From: RGIG4576 sp045656705
Lineage (GTDB): Bacteria; Bacteroidota; Bacteroidia; Bacteroidales; Muribaculaceae
Assembly: GCA_045656705.1 (NCBI GenBank)
Contig: JAZORR010000036.1
Span: forward strand, 1-64,000
Direction of reading: 5' to 3'
Length of the DNA stretch: 64,000 nt
The notes below the pieces were generated by a model. That model saw only the letters and a program-made list of their open reading frames with translations. It had not been told where the DNA came from and did not search any database. The position numbers and the translations under genes were made by a program. Each line of letters opens with the position of its first letter. Within the stretch, counting starts at the first letter, position 1. Of the stretch, positions 51,838-60,256 are shown piece after piece.

Positions 51838-53928
51838 TTAACTAATCAAACTCCAATTGGCTTGCTTTTGGTATAAGAATGAAAGATGTTGCGACATTGA
51901 AGCGTAAGCAGGGTTTTGAAGTTTTTCGTCCTTTTCGAGGATTTCGCGTGCAGTGTCGCGTGCAAGTTGTACTACTAGCCCATCGTGAGCAAGGTCGGCA
52001 ATCTTCAATGTGAACGAAATACCACTTTGTTGAGTACCCTCCATATCACCAGGGCCGCGAAGTTTCATATCCTCTTCGGCCACAACGAAACCGTCGTTGG
52101 TATCGGTCATAACTTTCAGACGATGACGAGTTTCCTTGCTGAGCTTTTGTTGCGACATAAGGATACAATATGATTGGTCGGCACCTCGTCCCACACGACC
52201 ACGCAATTGGTGGAGTTGTGCAAGTCCGAAACGTTCGGCATTTTCGATTACCATCACCGACGCATTAGGCACATTTACTCCCACTTCAATCACAGTGGTA
52301 GCCACCATAATGTGAGCTTGATAGCTGAAGAAAAGTTGCATTTGGTGATCTTTTTCGGCAGGTCGCATCTTTCCATGCACAAAGCACACTTTATAGCTTG
52401 GGAAAGTTTCCTTGATGGTTTCGTAGCCATCTTCAAGGTTTTGGAGGTCGAGTTTCTCGTTTTCCTGAATGAGAGGATAGACGATGTAGATTTGACGACC
52501 AAGCTTTAGTTGTTCGCCAATAAACCGGTAAACGTTTTGTCGCTGATTGTCAAATCGTAGCACTGTGGTAACGGGTTTGCGACCAGGAGGCAGTTCGTCG
52601 ATAACCGACACATCAAGGTCGCCATAAACTGTCATAGCAAGAGTGCGAGGTATAGGCGTTGCCGTCATCACCAAGATGTGAGGAGGAGTGGAGTTTTTTC
52701 GCCACATCTTAGCACGCTGAGCCACACCAAAACGATGTTGCTCGTCGATGACGCACAATCCGAGGTTTTTGAAATTTACAGTATCCTCAAGTACGGCATG
52801 TGTGCCGATGAGGATGTGTAGTTCGCCCGATAGGAGTTGTGCGTGGATACAATCTCGGTCGGATTTCTTGGTGGAACCTGTGAGAAGAGCCACATTGATA
52901 CCAAGCGGTGTGAGCATATTCTTCACAGAGTCGAAGTGTTGTGATGCAAGGATTTCGGTGGGTGCAATGATGCAAGCCTGATACCCATTGTCGAGAGCAA
53001 TGAGTGTGGACATCACAGCCACGAGAGTCTTGCCACTACCCACATCGCCTTGCAAAAGTCGGTTCATCTGTCGGCCGGTGCCCATATCTCGGCGTATTTC
53101 ACGAATCACGCGTTTTTGGGCATTGGTGAGAGGGAAAGGGAGTGCCGTATTGTAGAAACCATTGAAATAGTTGCCAATATGATCGAATTTAAATCCAAGA
53201 ATCTTACTATTGCGAGACTTTGTGAAACTTAAAATATTGAGTTGCAAGAAAAATAATTCGTCGAATTTAAGTCTCAATTGTGCTCTTTGAAGGTCTTGGA
53301 TAGAGCGAGGTTTGTGAATGTTGGTAAGTGCCTCGTGCAAGCTTATGAGTTTGTTGCGTTCAAGAACTTCACGAGGAACCACATCTCTTATGCAATTGAT
53401 TGAGGCAAGAAGACTCTCCTGAAGTTGCTGCATAGTGCGTGATGTGAAACCACTATTTCTCATTTTCTCGGTGAGAGTGTAGATGCCTCTCAGCCCAGAG
53501 CAATCGGAGTTTGGTTTGTTTTCTTCTACCTCAGGGTGTGATATGCTATAACGATTGTTGAAAATCGTAGGTTTGCCAAAAATGATATATTCTTTGCCTG
53601 TGGAAAGAGACTCTTTGATACGCTTCACAGAATTGAACCACACAATCTCAATGCTCCCTGTGCCATCGGTGAATAGGGCATGCAGACGACGGCGCGCACC
53701 TTCGCCTTGCTCGTTGAAGGTGATGAATTTTCCTTTGAGTTGGATAGACGGCATTTCGCCTTGAATGTCGGAAATGCGATGAATGTGAGTCTTGTCGAGA
53801 TAACGAAACGGAAAATGATAGAGTAAGTCGTAGAATGTGAAAATTCCCAACTCCTTACCTAATATTTCGGCTCGTTTAGGTCCAACTCCTTTTAGAAATT
53901 TTATGTCGGTGCGTATGAGATTATTCAT
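51838..53928 (-). CDS. recG: ATP-dependent DNA helicase RecG
   Basis: A 696-residue superfamily 2 helicase that remodels stalled replication forks and Holliday junctions. The N-terminal wedge/OB domain (about 1-230) begins FLKGVGPKRAEILGKELG. Helicase motifs include LLQGDVGSGKTLVA (I), DEQHRFGVAQR (II), MTATPIPRT (III), and in domain 2 VATTVIEVGVNVPNA and QLRGRVGRG. The length is standard. It overlaps the 3' end of ispD by 8 bases, so the two are translated from one transcript. Confidence 0.95.
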   Translation of the reverse strand: MNNLIRTDIKFLKGVGPKRAEILGKELGIFTFYDLLYHFPFRYLDKTHIHRISDIQGEMPSIQLKGKFITFNEQGEGARRRLHALFTDGTGSIEIVWFNSVKRIKESLSTGKEYIIFGKPTIFNNRYSISHPEVEENKPNSDCSGLRGIYTLTEKMRNSGFTSRTMQQLQESLLASINCIRDVVPREVLERNKLISLHEALTNIHKPRSIQDLQRAQLRLKFDELFFLQLNILSFTKSRNSKILGFKFDHIGNYFNGFYNTALPFPLTNAQKRVIREIRRDMGTGRQMNRLLQGDVGSGKTLVAVMSTLIALDNGYQACIIAPTEILASQHFDSVKNMLTPLGINVALLTGSTKKSDRDCIHAQLLSGELHILIGTHAVLEDTVNFKNLGLCVIDEQHRFGVAQRAKMWRKNSTPPHILVMTATPIPRTLAMTVYGDLDVSVIDELPPGRKPVTTVLRFDNQRQNVYRFIGEQLKLGRQIYIVYPLIQENEKLDLQNLEDGYETIKETFPSYKVCFVHGKMRPAEKDHQMQLFFSYQAHIMVATTVIEVGVNVPNASVMVIENAERFGLAQLHQLRGRVGRGADQSYCILMSQQKLSKETRHRLKVMTDTNDGFVVAEEDMKLRGPGDMEGTQQSGISFTLKIADLAHDGLVVQLARDTAREILEKDEKLQNPAYASMSQHLSFLYQKQANWSLIS

Positions 53929-54595
53929 TTCGTAGTAATTCTTCTGCGATGATTAGGTCGATAGAGTGTGTGATTTTGATATTTTTAGGACTACCTTCGA
54001 TAAGCGTGATATGGTGTCCAGCAGCTTCCGCTACCGATGCATCATCGGTGAAAATGTCGGAGAAAGGAGTGTTATAGGCATCTTTCAGAAGTGTAGCATC
54101 GAAAGTTTGTGGAGTTTGCACGGCTCTGAGCGAAGCTCTATTGAGAGCTTTAGAGTGCCCTTCGTTATCGGTGAAAGCGCGAATAGTGTCGGTGACTGCA
54201 ATGGCAGGTACGGCAGTGCCATATATGCTTGCAGTAGCAAAAGCATTGATGATGATATCGGTGCTAATGAGAGGTCGCACACCATCGTGCACTGCAATAA
54301 GGTCGTGTTCATCGGGGGTAATGGTGTCAATAGCATTTTTTACCGAATGAAAACGAGTGTCGCCACCCACCACTATAGTATGAGGGGTGGTGAAATGGTG
54401 TGCTTCGCAAAGTTCGCTCCATTGAGATAGCTGGCTTGCTGGCAACACCACTATGATTTTGCAATCGCATAAAGCAAATCGATTGATGGTGTGCATAAGC
54501 ACAGGTACATTGTTCAGGCATAAAAATTGCTTAGGAATGTCGCTTCCGAATCTCGAACCTTTCCCACCGGCCACTATAATTGCGTATTTTGTCAT
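53921..54595 (-). CDS. ispD: 2-C-methyl-D-erythritol 4-phosphate cytidylyltransferase
   Basis: A 224-residue enzyme of the non-mevalonate isoprenoid pathway, joining CTP and methylerythritol phosphate. The nucleotide-binding N-terminus is IIVAGGKGSRFGSDIPKQFL. HDGVRPLIS, ALNRASLRAVQTPQTF and TDDASVAEAAGH are conserved IspD segments. The ATG at 54595 is preferred over an upstream TTG at 54601. It is followed by recG with overlap. Confidence 0.93.
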   Translation of the reverse strand: MTKYAIIVAGGKGSRFGSDIPKQFLCLNNVPVLMHTINRFALCDCKIIVVLPASQLSQWSELCEAHHFTTPHTIVVGGDTRFHSVKNAIDTITPDEHDLIAVHDGVRPLISTDIIINAFATASIYGTAVPAIAVTDTIRAFTDNEGHSKALNRASLRAVQTPQTFDATLLKDAYNTPFSDIFTDDASVAEAAGHHITLIEGSPKNIKITHSIDLIIAEELLRNE

Positions 54596-54647
54596 ATCCA
54601 AATCATTTTATTGCAAAATAAATAAAAAGTGTGATTATAAAAAAATA

Positions 54648-54674
54648 AAAAGCGACTTTTTTAAGCCGCTTTTT
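54648..54674. terminator. hairpin between lpxH and ispD
   Basis: AAAAAGCG (54648-54655) pairs with CGCTTTTT (54667-54674), with T-rich flanks on the plus side and A-rich on the other. The remainder of 54602-54940 is AT-rich without a recognisable gene. It contains weak promoter-like sites for the ispD-recG unit. Confidence 0.6.
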
Positions 54675-54940
54675 ATGTCTTCAATAGGTATGAATTTTTA
54701 AGGTAAAAAAGATTGTTTTAGGTTTGTAACGCAAATATAAGCCCTATTTTTTGGATAGGTCAAATAAAAAAATATGTTTTAAAATATGTTTTTTGAATTA
54801 TTTATGAAAATATGCATAGAATTTATGTATAAAATACTGATAGTTAGTGTGGTGTAATAATGTGATAAAAGACTGTTAAATAGAGTTAAAGCGCGCTATT
54901 GATGGTGTCTGCTATAGCAAAAGGGAGTTTTGGAATGGTG

Positions 54941-55702
54941 CTATTTTCTTTCTCCATCGGGACGGAAATATTCTATACAGATGTCGTTTCCATCAAAAAC
55001 TGCATAAGAAAAGTGTTGAATCCAATCTCCTAAAATTATGCATTTTGCGTGATTGGATATTTGTTCGTTGGCAATAATATGCAAATGACCAAATATATAA
55101 TAATGTATATCGCTATGAGATGATGCGTGATCTCGAGCAAATTCGAGCAGATTCTCTTTGTGCTTCTCCACAGCCTGAGCGCAATCTTCACCATTTTTGC
55201 GACTGTGTGACGACCAATTGTGAGCAAAAGGAATGGTAATGCACGAAGGAAGCATAGAGTAAATGGCTTGGCAGAATTTATTGCGAAATATCCAACGAAT
55301 AATTCGGAATGAAAGTTTGTGTTTGCCCACACCATCGCCGTGGTTTAGGAAAAATCGTTTGCCAAGAATTTGGCGTTCAGCTACCCCGTCAACCACTTCT
55401 ATACCGAGTTCGTTTGGCAGATAGTCGAAAATCCAAATGTCGTGATTGCCAATAAACCAATGAATTTTCACACCGTTGTCGGCAAGTTCGGCCAATTTCC
55501 CCAAGAAACGAACATATCCTTTAGGTACTACACGAGAATATTCATACCAATAGTCGAGAATGTCGCCGAGAAGGTATATTTCGCTTGCTTTATCCTTGAT
55601 AGAATCGAGAAAGCGCACCACACGCCTCTCGTTGTCCAAAGGATTCTTGAGGTATGATGCACCTAAATGCAGGTCGGAAAGGAAATATACATTCTTGCTC
55701 AT
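54941..55702 (-). CDS. lpxH: UDP-2,3-diacylglucosamine diphosphatase-type metallophosphoesterase
   Basis: A 253-residue calcineurin-like phosphoesterase. The metal-binding motifs are FLSDLHLGA, LLGDILDYWYEY, FIGNHDIW, LNHGDG and FGHLHI, in the order and spacing of LpxH. That enzyme cleaves UDP-2,3-diacylglucosamine to lipid X in lipid A synthesis at the inner-membrane surface. It lies 16 bases after sufT, probably in one operon. A broader phosphoesterase role cannot be fully excluded. Confidence 0.88.
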   Translation of the reverse strand: MSKNVYFLSDLHLGASYLKNPLDNERRVVRFLDSIKDKASEIYLLGDILDYWYEYSRVVPKGYVRFLGKLAELADNGVKIHWFIGNHDIWIFDYLPNELGIEVVDGVAERQILGKRFFLNHGDGVGKHKLSFRIIRWIFRNKFCQAIYSMLPSCITIPFAHNWSSHSRKNGEDCAQAVEKHKENLLEFARDHASSHSDIHYYIFGHLHIIANEQISNHAKCIILGDWIQHFSYAVFDGNDICIEYFRPDGERK

Positions 55703-55718
55703 AATAATAAATGGAGAT

Positions 55719-56039
55719 TTAGAGGAATCCGAGTTCGAGTTTGGCTTCTTCGCTCATCATATCCTTATCCCATTCAGGCTCGAAAACGAGTTGGATATCG
55801 AGGCTTTTTACACCTTCCACGCTTTCTACCTTCATGCGGATGTCTTCCATAAGGAAATCAGATGCAGGACAAGAAGGGGCAGTAAGAGTCATATCTATTT
55901 GCACATTGCCATTGTCTTGCACATCGATGCCGTAGATGAGACCAAGTGAGTACACATCTACTGGAATTTCAGGGTCGAACACCGTTCTGAGCATCTTCAC
56001 GATGTTTTCTTCTATTTGTAATCTTGTATTTTCGTCCAT
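55719..56039 (-). CDS. sufT: SufT/MIP18-like iron-sulphur assembly protein (DUF59)
   Basis: A 106-residue protein of the MIP18/PaaD/SufT family, which helps iron-sulphur cluster maturation. VFDPEIPVDVYSLGLIYGID at the N-terminus, MTLTAPSCPASDFLMEDIRM with the conserved cysteine, and VFEPEWDKDMMS are diagnostic. The -7 box of its promoter ends only 8 bases before the start codon, so its mRNA may have almost no leader. Confidence 0.9.
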   Translation of the reverse strand: MDENTRLQIEENIVKMLRTVFDPEIPVDVYSLGLIYGIDVQDNGNVQIDMTLTAPSCPASDFLMEDIRMKVESVEGVKSLDIQLVFEPEWDKDMMSEEAKLELGFL

Positions 56040-56046
56040 AATAATG

Positions 56047-56054
56047 CAAAGTTA
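56047..56054 (-). promoter_or_regulatory. sufT-lpxH promoter (-7 box)
   Basis: The minus strand reads TAACTTTG, 8 bases before the sufT ATG. A start about 6 bases downstream would make a leaderless or nearly leaderless message. The -33 box is unclear. Confidence 0.55.
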
Positions 56055-56144
56055 AGCGAATTTCTATAAACTGCCTAATTTTATGAATATAATTGAAAGG
56101 TAAAGCAACTTTGAAGTAAAAAAGTTGTTATAAATGAGGCGAAA

Positions 56145-56176
56145 ATTGTGAGAAAATAAAAAAGTGTGTAAATTTG
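56145..56176 (+). promoter_or_regulatory. promoter of the first PorT-like gene
   Basis: ATTG (56145-56148), a 20-base spacer and TAAATTTG (56169-56176) fit the consensus, about 30 bases before the gene. Confidence 0.6.
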
Positions 56177-56206
56177 TGATAAGTTTAACCAATAAATATA
56201 ATGTAT

Positions 56207-56821
56207 ATGAAGAATTTTAAGAGAATATTATTTGTGGCAGTAGCCATCGTGGCTATGAGTTTCAGTGCATCGGCTGGTGGTTTCCGCTGGGGTGTGAAGG
56301 CCGGTGTGGCTTTGAACAACATTCATTTTAGTGAAGAAATCCTCAACGATTTCGTTGCAAAGGATAATCAGGCAGGTTTCACTGGTGGTTTGATGGCTGA
56401 ATTGACAATACCTGTGATTAATTTGGGTGTTGATGCATCGTTGATGTATGTTCATCGTAATTCATTGCAAAAGGCAGGTGGCGAAAAGTTGAATCGCGAT
56501 TACATAGAAATTCCTGTAAACTTGAAGTATAAGATAAGTCTTCCTCTTGTGGAAAAGGTGGTTAGTCCATATCTATTTGCTGGTCCAAGTTTTGCATTCA
56601 AGACAGGCAAAGACGAAATCAAGGATTTTGTGAAGACACAAAAGTGTGATGTGGCTGTGAATGTGGGTGTGGCTGTAGAACTCTTCCGTCACGTGCAAGT
56701 GAGTGGTAGTTATGGTTTCGGAGTGACCAAGGCACTTGAATATGTGGGCGTGGCAGAAAATAAGGCTGGCATCGAAGGTAAGAACAAATATTGGACAATC
56801 ACAGCTGCTTATTTGTTCTAA
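56207..56821 (+). CDS. PorT-like outer-membrane beta-barrel protein (copy 1)
   Basis: A 204-residue outer-membrane protein of the PorT-type barrel family. The signal peptide MKNFKRILFVAVAIVAMSFS ends in SASA. The barrel opens with FRWGVKAGVALNNIHF and contains YIEIPVNLKYKI, SPYLFAGPSFAFKTG and a final strand ending ITAAYLF with a terminal aromatic residue. Such barrels have about 8-10 strands; most have no assigned job. An alternative start lies 6 bases upstream (56201). A related gene follows. Confidence 0.85.
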   Translation: MKNFKRILFVAVAIVAMSFSASAGGFRWGVKAGVALNNIHFSEEILNDFVAKDNQAGFTGGLMAELTIPVINLGVDASLMYVHRNSLQKAGGEKLNRDYIEIPVNLKYKISLPLVEKVVSPYLFAGPSFAFKTGKDEIKDFVKTQKCDVAVNVGVAVELFRHVQVSGSYGFGVTKALEYVGVAENKAGIEGKNKYWTITAAYLF

Positions 56822-56841
56822 TTATCATTAAGGAAATTAAA

Positions 56842-56890
56842 AATATCGGTATTTTCTCCAAAAATGCATGGGTGGAAATGCCGATTTTTT
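56842..56890 (+). terminator. terminator after PorT-like copy 1
   Basis: ATCGGTATTTTC (56844-56855) pairs imperfectly with GAAATGCCGAT (56876-56886), followed by TTTTTT. This hairpin lies just ahead of the next promoter. Confidence 0.6.
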
Positions 56891-56919
56891 TGTGTTTACG
56901 ATAAAATATAGTAGTTTTG
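56889..56919 (+). promoter_or_regulatory. promoter of the second PorT-like gene
   Basis: TTTG (56889-56892), a 19-base spacer and TAGTTTTG (56912-56919). The two barrel genes therefore appear to be transcribed separately. Confidence 0.6.
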
Positions 56920-56948
56920 CATAATATTTAGAAAAGAAACAAAACGAG

Positions 56949-57569
56949 ATGAAGAAAAAAATAATTTCGATGGTGTTGCTATGCGTGGCATTTTTCAGCT
57001 CAAGCGTAGCTATGGCACAAGGTCGCTGGGGTGTGACTGTGGGTGCTGATATGACTAATTTGGTGTTTGACCAAAAACTTTTCAATGTAGATTACAACTT
57101 TGGTGCTACTGCTGGTGTCACTGGTGAAATTATGATGCCAGGTATAGGCTTCGGATTTGAGGCAGGACTATTGTATACCCAACGAGGAGCAAAATTGCAT
57201 CTTGGCGATCGCCATTTGTGGGAAAGTCAAGGTTATGGCAAGGAAAACTGTATGCTTCACTACTTGGAAATTCCTATTCACTTGAAATTTAGATATAAAA
57301 ATCTGAACGGATTGGAAAATACCTTTATGCCACTTGTGTTTGTAGGTCCTGAATTTTCGTTCCTACTTGCAAATAACGATTTGAAGGCATTTGAATATCC
57401 AGCAGGAGAATTTGGACTTGATGTGGGACTTGGTGCAGAGCTTATGCGTAAGTTTGAAATCAAGGCAAGTTATACATGGGGTTTGAGTTACTGTATGAAG
57501 ACCAAGCAACTCGATGATTACATCGGAAAGAATCGCACTTGGAAACTTTCTTGCACATATTATTTCTAA
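56949..57569 (+). CDS. PorT-like outer-membrane beta-barrel protein (copy 2)
   Basis: A 206-residue barrel protein paralogous to its neighbour. The signal peptide (MKKKIISMVLLCVAFFSSSV, ending AMAQ) is followed by GRWGVTVGADMTNLVF, GFGFEAGLLYTQRGAKL, LEIPIHLKFRYK, LVFVGPEFSFLLA, and the terminal strand LSCTYYF. Identity with copy 1 is modest, so the duplication is old. The job is unknown. It ends at the hairpin 57600-57628. Confidence 0.85.
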   Translation: MKKKIISMVLLCVAFFSSSVAMAQGRWGVTVGADMTNLVFDQKLFNVDYNFGATAGVTGEIMMPGIGFGFEAGLLYTQRGAKLHLGDRHLWESQGYGKENCMLHYLEIPIHLKFRYKNLNGLENTFMPLVFVGPEFSFLLANNDLKAFEYPAGEFGLDVGLGAELMRKFEIKASYTWGLSYCMKTKQLDDYIGKNRTWKLSCTYYF

Positions 57570-57599
57570 AATAAGTGCGAAAATAAGGGATAAAATATT

Positions 57600-57633
57600 G
57601 CAGATGTTGAAGTTAATTCGGCATCTGCTTTTT
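57600..57633 (+). terminator. terminator after PorT-like copy 2
   Basis: GCAGATG (57600-57606) pairs with CATCTGC (57622-57628), followed by TTTTTT. Confidence 0.82.
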
Positions 57634-57707
57634 TATATTTGAAAGAGTTTGTGGATTGAGGGAATTATTTGTAATTTTGAGGAGGAAAGTTGAAATAAAA
57701 TAAGATT

Positions 57708-60173
57708 ATGACACAATTTGTAGATGTAATATTACCATTACCACTTTATAGCACATTCACCTATCGCATTCCCGAAATAGTAGAGGGTGTGAAGATAGGT
57801 AGTCGTGTGCTTGTGCCATTTGGCCGAAAGAAATTTTATACTGCGATAGTGGTGATGGTGCATCACAATGCTCCTCAAGGCTATGAGGTGAAAGAAATTG
57901 TGTCGGTGCTCGACGAAGCTCCTATCGTGCGTCATCCTCAATTGAAATTCTGGAATTGGATTTCAGAATACTATCTATGTTCGCCCGGAGAGGTGTATAA
58001 GGCTGCAGTGCCAGCAGGACTGAAAGTGGAAAGCGAGACCGTGATTACTGCTAATCGTGATTACGAAGATACAGAAGATTGTCGTCTTGGCGAACGAGAA
58101 CGCATCATTTACGAACTCGTAGCATCACGCGACAAGGTGCAGCTCAATGAGATAGCAAATGCTACAGGATTCAAGAATGTGGAGTCGGTGGTGAGCCGAA
58201 TGCTCGAAAAAGATGCTATCTATGTGGCCGAAAAGGTGGTGGATAACTATCGTCCAAAGACCGAGATGTGCATAGCTCTCAATTTGGAGCGAGGTGATGA
58301 TGAGGGATTGCATCGCTACTTTGATATGGTGCGTCGCAGCAATAAACAAGAGGCTCTCTTGCTTGCCTATCTTGACCTATCTCGATGGTTGCAGAGTGGC
58401 GAACTCCGTGAAGTGAAGAAACAAGAACTTTTGGAGCGTGCCGATGTGACTCCGGCAGTGCTTAGTGGGGTGATGGGCAAGGGTATTCTCAAGCAATACA
58501 AAAAAGAAATCAACCGATTTGCCAATCGTGTGAATCGTGTGCAAGATAAACCCGAACTTAGTGCAGAGCAAGGACGTGCATATCAAGAGATTCTTGATTC
58601 GTTCAAAGAAAAGAATATCACACTTCTGCACGGAGTGACATCGAGTGGAAAAACCTCGATATATGTGCATCTTATCGATAAGGTGCTGAAAAATGGTGGT
58701 CAGGCATTGTATCTTGTGCCAGAAATAGCACTTACCACGCAATTGACGCAACGATTGCAACAATATTTTGGTGATAAATTGCTCATCTACCATTCGAAAT
58801 TCTCGGATAACGAGCGAGTGGATATATGGAAAAAACTTCTGTATGGCAATGAGCCTTGTGTGGTGATAGGGGTGCGTTCGTCGGTGTTTCTTCCGTTTGC
58901 CAATCTTGGTCTTGTGATAGTGGATGAGGAACACGACACCAGCTACAAACAACAAGATCCTGCTCCACGCTACAATGGGCGTAATGCAGCCATAATGCTT
59001 GCCTCTATGCATGGAGCCAAGACGCTACTTGGATCGGCAACACCTGCCATTGAGGTGTATCACAATGCCGAGAAGGGTAGATATGGATTGGTGTCGCTGC
59101 TTACTCGCTACGAGGATATAGAGATGCCAGAGGTGGAAGTGGTGGACACTCGCGAGGCACGCAAGAAGAAGGAGATGAAAGGAATGTTTTCGGGACGCTT
59201 GGTGTATCTTTGTCGCGAAAGTCTTGAGGCAGGTGAGCAAGTAATTCTATTTCAAAATCGTCGAGGATATGCTCCAATGGTGCGATGCAAGCAATGTGAA
59301 TGGATACCGAAGTGTGAAAATTGCGATGTGTCGCTTACTTATCACAAGCATGTGAATACATTATCGTGCCATTATTGTGGATTCACGCTGCAATTACCAT
59401 CAATTTGTCCGGCGTGCAAGATGCCCGATATCGAAATAGTGGGATATGGCACCGAACGCATCGAAGATGAGGTGGAGGCTGTGTTCCCAGAAGATAGAAT
59501 AGCGAGAATGGACCTTGATACCACTCGCAATAAAAATAGTTACGAAAAACTGATAGAGGAATTTTCTACGGGTAAGAAAAATGTGCTTGTAGGTACTCAA
59601 ATGGTGACTAAGGGCCTCGATTTTGCAGGGGTTAGCACTGTGGGTATCCTCAATGCCGATACTATGATAAATTTCCCTGATTTCCGTTCAGATGAGCGTG
59701 CTTTCGATATGATGGAGCAGGTGAGCGGTCGTGCGGGGCGTAAGAGTAAGCGAGGTCGTGTGGTGATACAGACGAGTGATGTGCGTCATCCTGTGATAGG
59801 CTTTGTGAAATCGCACGATTATCTCGGTTTTTATCGATATGAACTTGGTGAGCGTGAGAAATTTAAATATCCACCATTTTCAAAGATTATCAATATCTAT
59901 ATGAAGCATCGTGATGATAATGTGCTCACAGAGATGTCGGTGCGTTATAGCAATATGCTCCGTCAGGTGTTTCATCATCGTGTGTTGGGGCCAGAGGCTC
60001 CAATGGTGGCAAGGGTGCAGAATTTTTACATCCGTCAGATAGTGCTGAAGATGGAAAATGAGGCTTCTATGCCTAAGGTGAAGGCTATTTTGCGACAAGT
60101 GTACGAGAATATGCTCAATGTGGATAGTCGCATGAAGCAAGTGATACTCTATTATGATGTAGACCCTGTGTGA
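57708..60173 (+). CDS. priA: primosomal protein N' (replication restart helicase PriA)
   Basis: An 821-residue helicase that reloads the replisome at abandoned forks. The N-terminal DNA-binding domain starts FVDVILPLPLYSTFTYRIPE. Helicase motifs are LLHGVTSSGKTSIY (I), VDEEHDTSYKQQ (II), LLGSATPAIE (III) and QVSGRAGRKSKRG (VI). The zinc-binding insertion has CKQCEWIPKCENC, CHYCG and CPAC. The length is typical. An 83-base gap precedes copA. Confidence 0.95.
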   Translation: MTQFVDVILPLPLYSTFTYRIPEIVEGVKIGSRVLVPFGRKKFYTAIVVMVHHNAPQGYEVKEIVSVLDEAPIVRHPQLKFWNWISEYYLCSPGEVYKAAVPAGLKVESETVITANRDYEDTEDCRLGERERIIYELVASRDKVQLNEIANATGFKNVESVVSRMLEKDAIYVAEKVVDNYRPKTEMCIALNLERGDDEGLHRYFDMVRRSNKQEALLLAYLDLSRWLQSGELREVKKQELLERADVTPAVLSGVMGKGILKQYKKEINRFANRVNRVQDKPELSAEQGRAYQEILDSFKEKNITLLHGVTSSGKTSIYVHLIDKVLKNGGQALYLVPEIALTTQLTQRLQQYFGDKLLIYHSKFSDNERVDIWKKLLYGNEPCVVIGVRSSVFLPFANLGLVIVDEEHDTSYKQQDPAPRYNGRNAAIMLASMHGAKTLLGSATPAIEVYHNAEKGRYGLVSLLTRYEDIEMPEVEVVDTREARKKKEMKGMFSGRLVYLCRESLEAGEQVILFQNRRGYAPMVRCKQCEWIPKCENCDVSLTYHKHVNTLSCHYCGFTLQLPSICPACKMPDIEIVGYGTERIEDEVEAVFPEDRIARMDLDTTRNKNSYEKLIEEFSTGKKNVLVGTQMVTKGLDFAGVSTVGILNADTMINFPDFRSDERAFDMMEQVSGRAGRKSKRGRVVIQTSDVRHPVIGFVKSHDYLGFYRYELGEREKFKYPPFSKIINIYMKHRDDNVLTEMSVRYSNMLRQVFHHRVLGPEAPMVARVQNFYIRQIVLKMENEASMPKVKAILRQVYENMLNVDSRMKQVILYYDVDPV

Positions 60174-60256
60174 TTAATTAATAAAGAGTAATAAGTAATT
60201 GAGGAGAACTCTGAATCTATTCAGTTTGTTATAGGTGGAAAAACTACGGTGGATTG

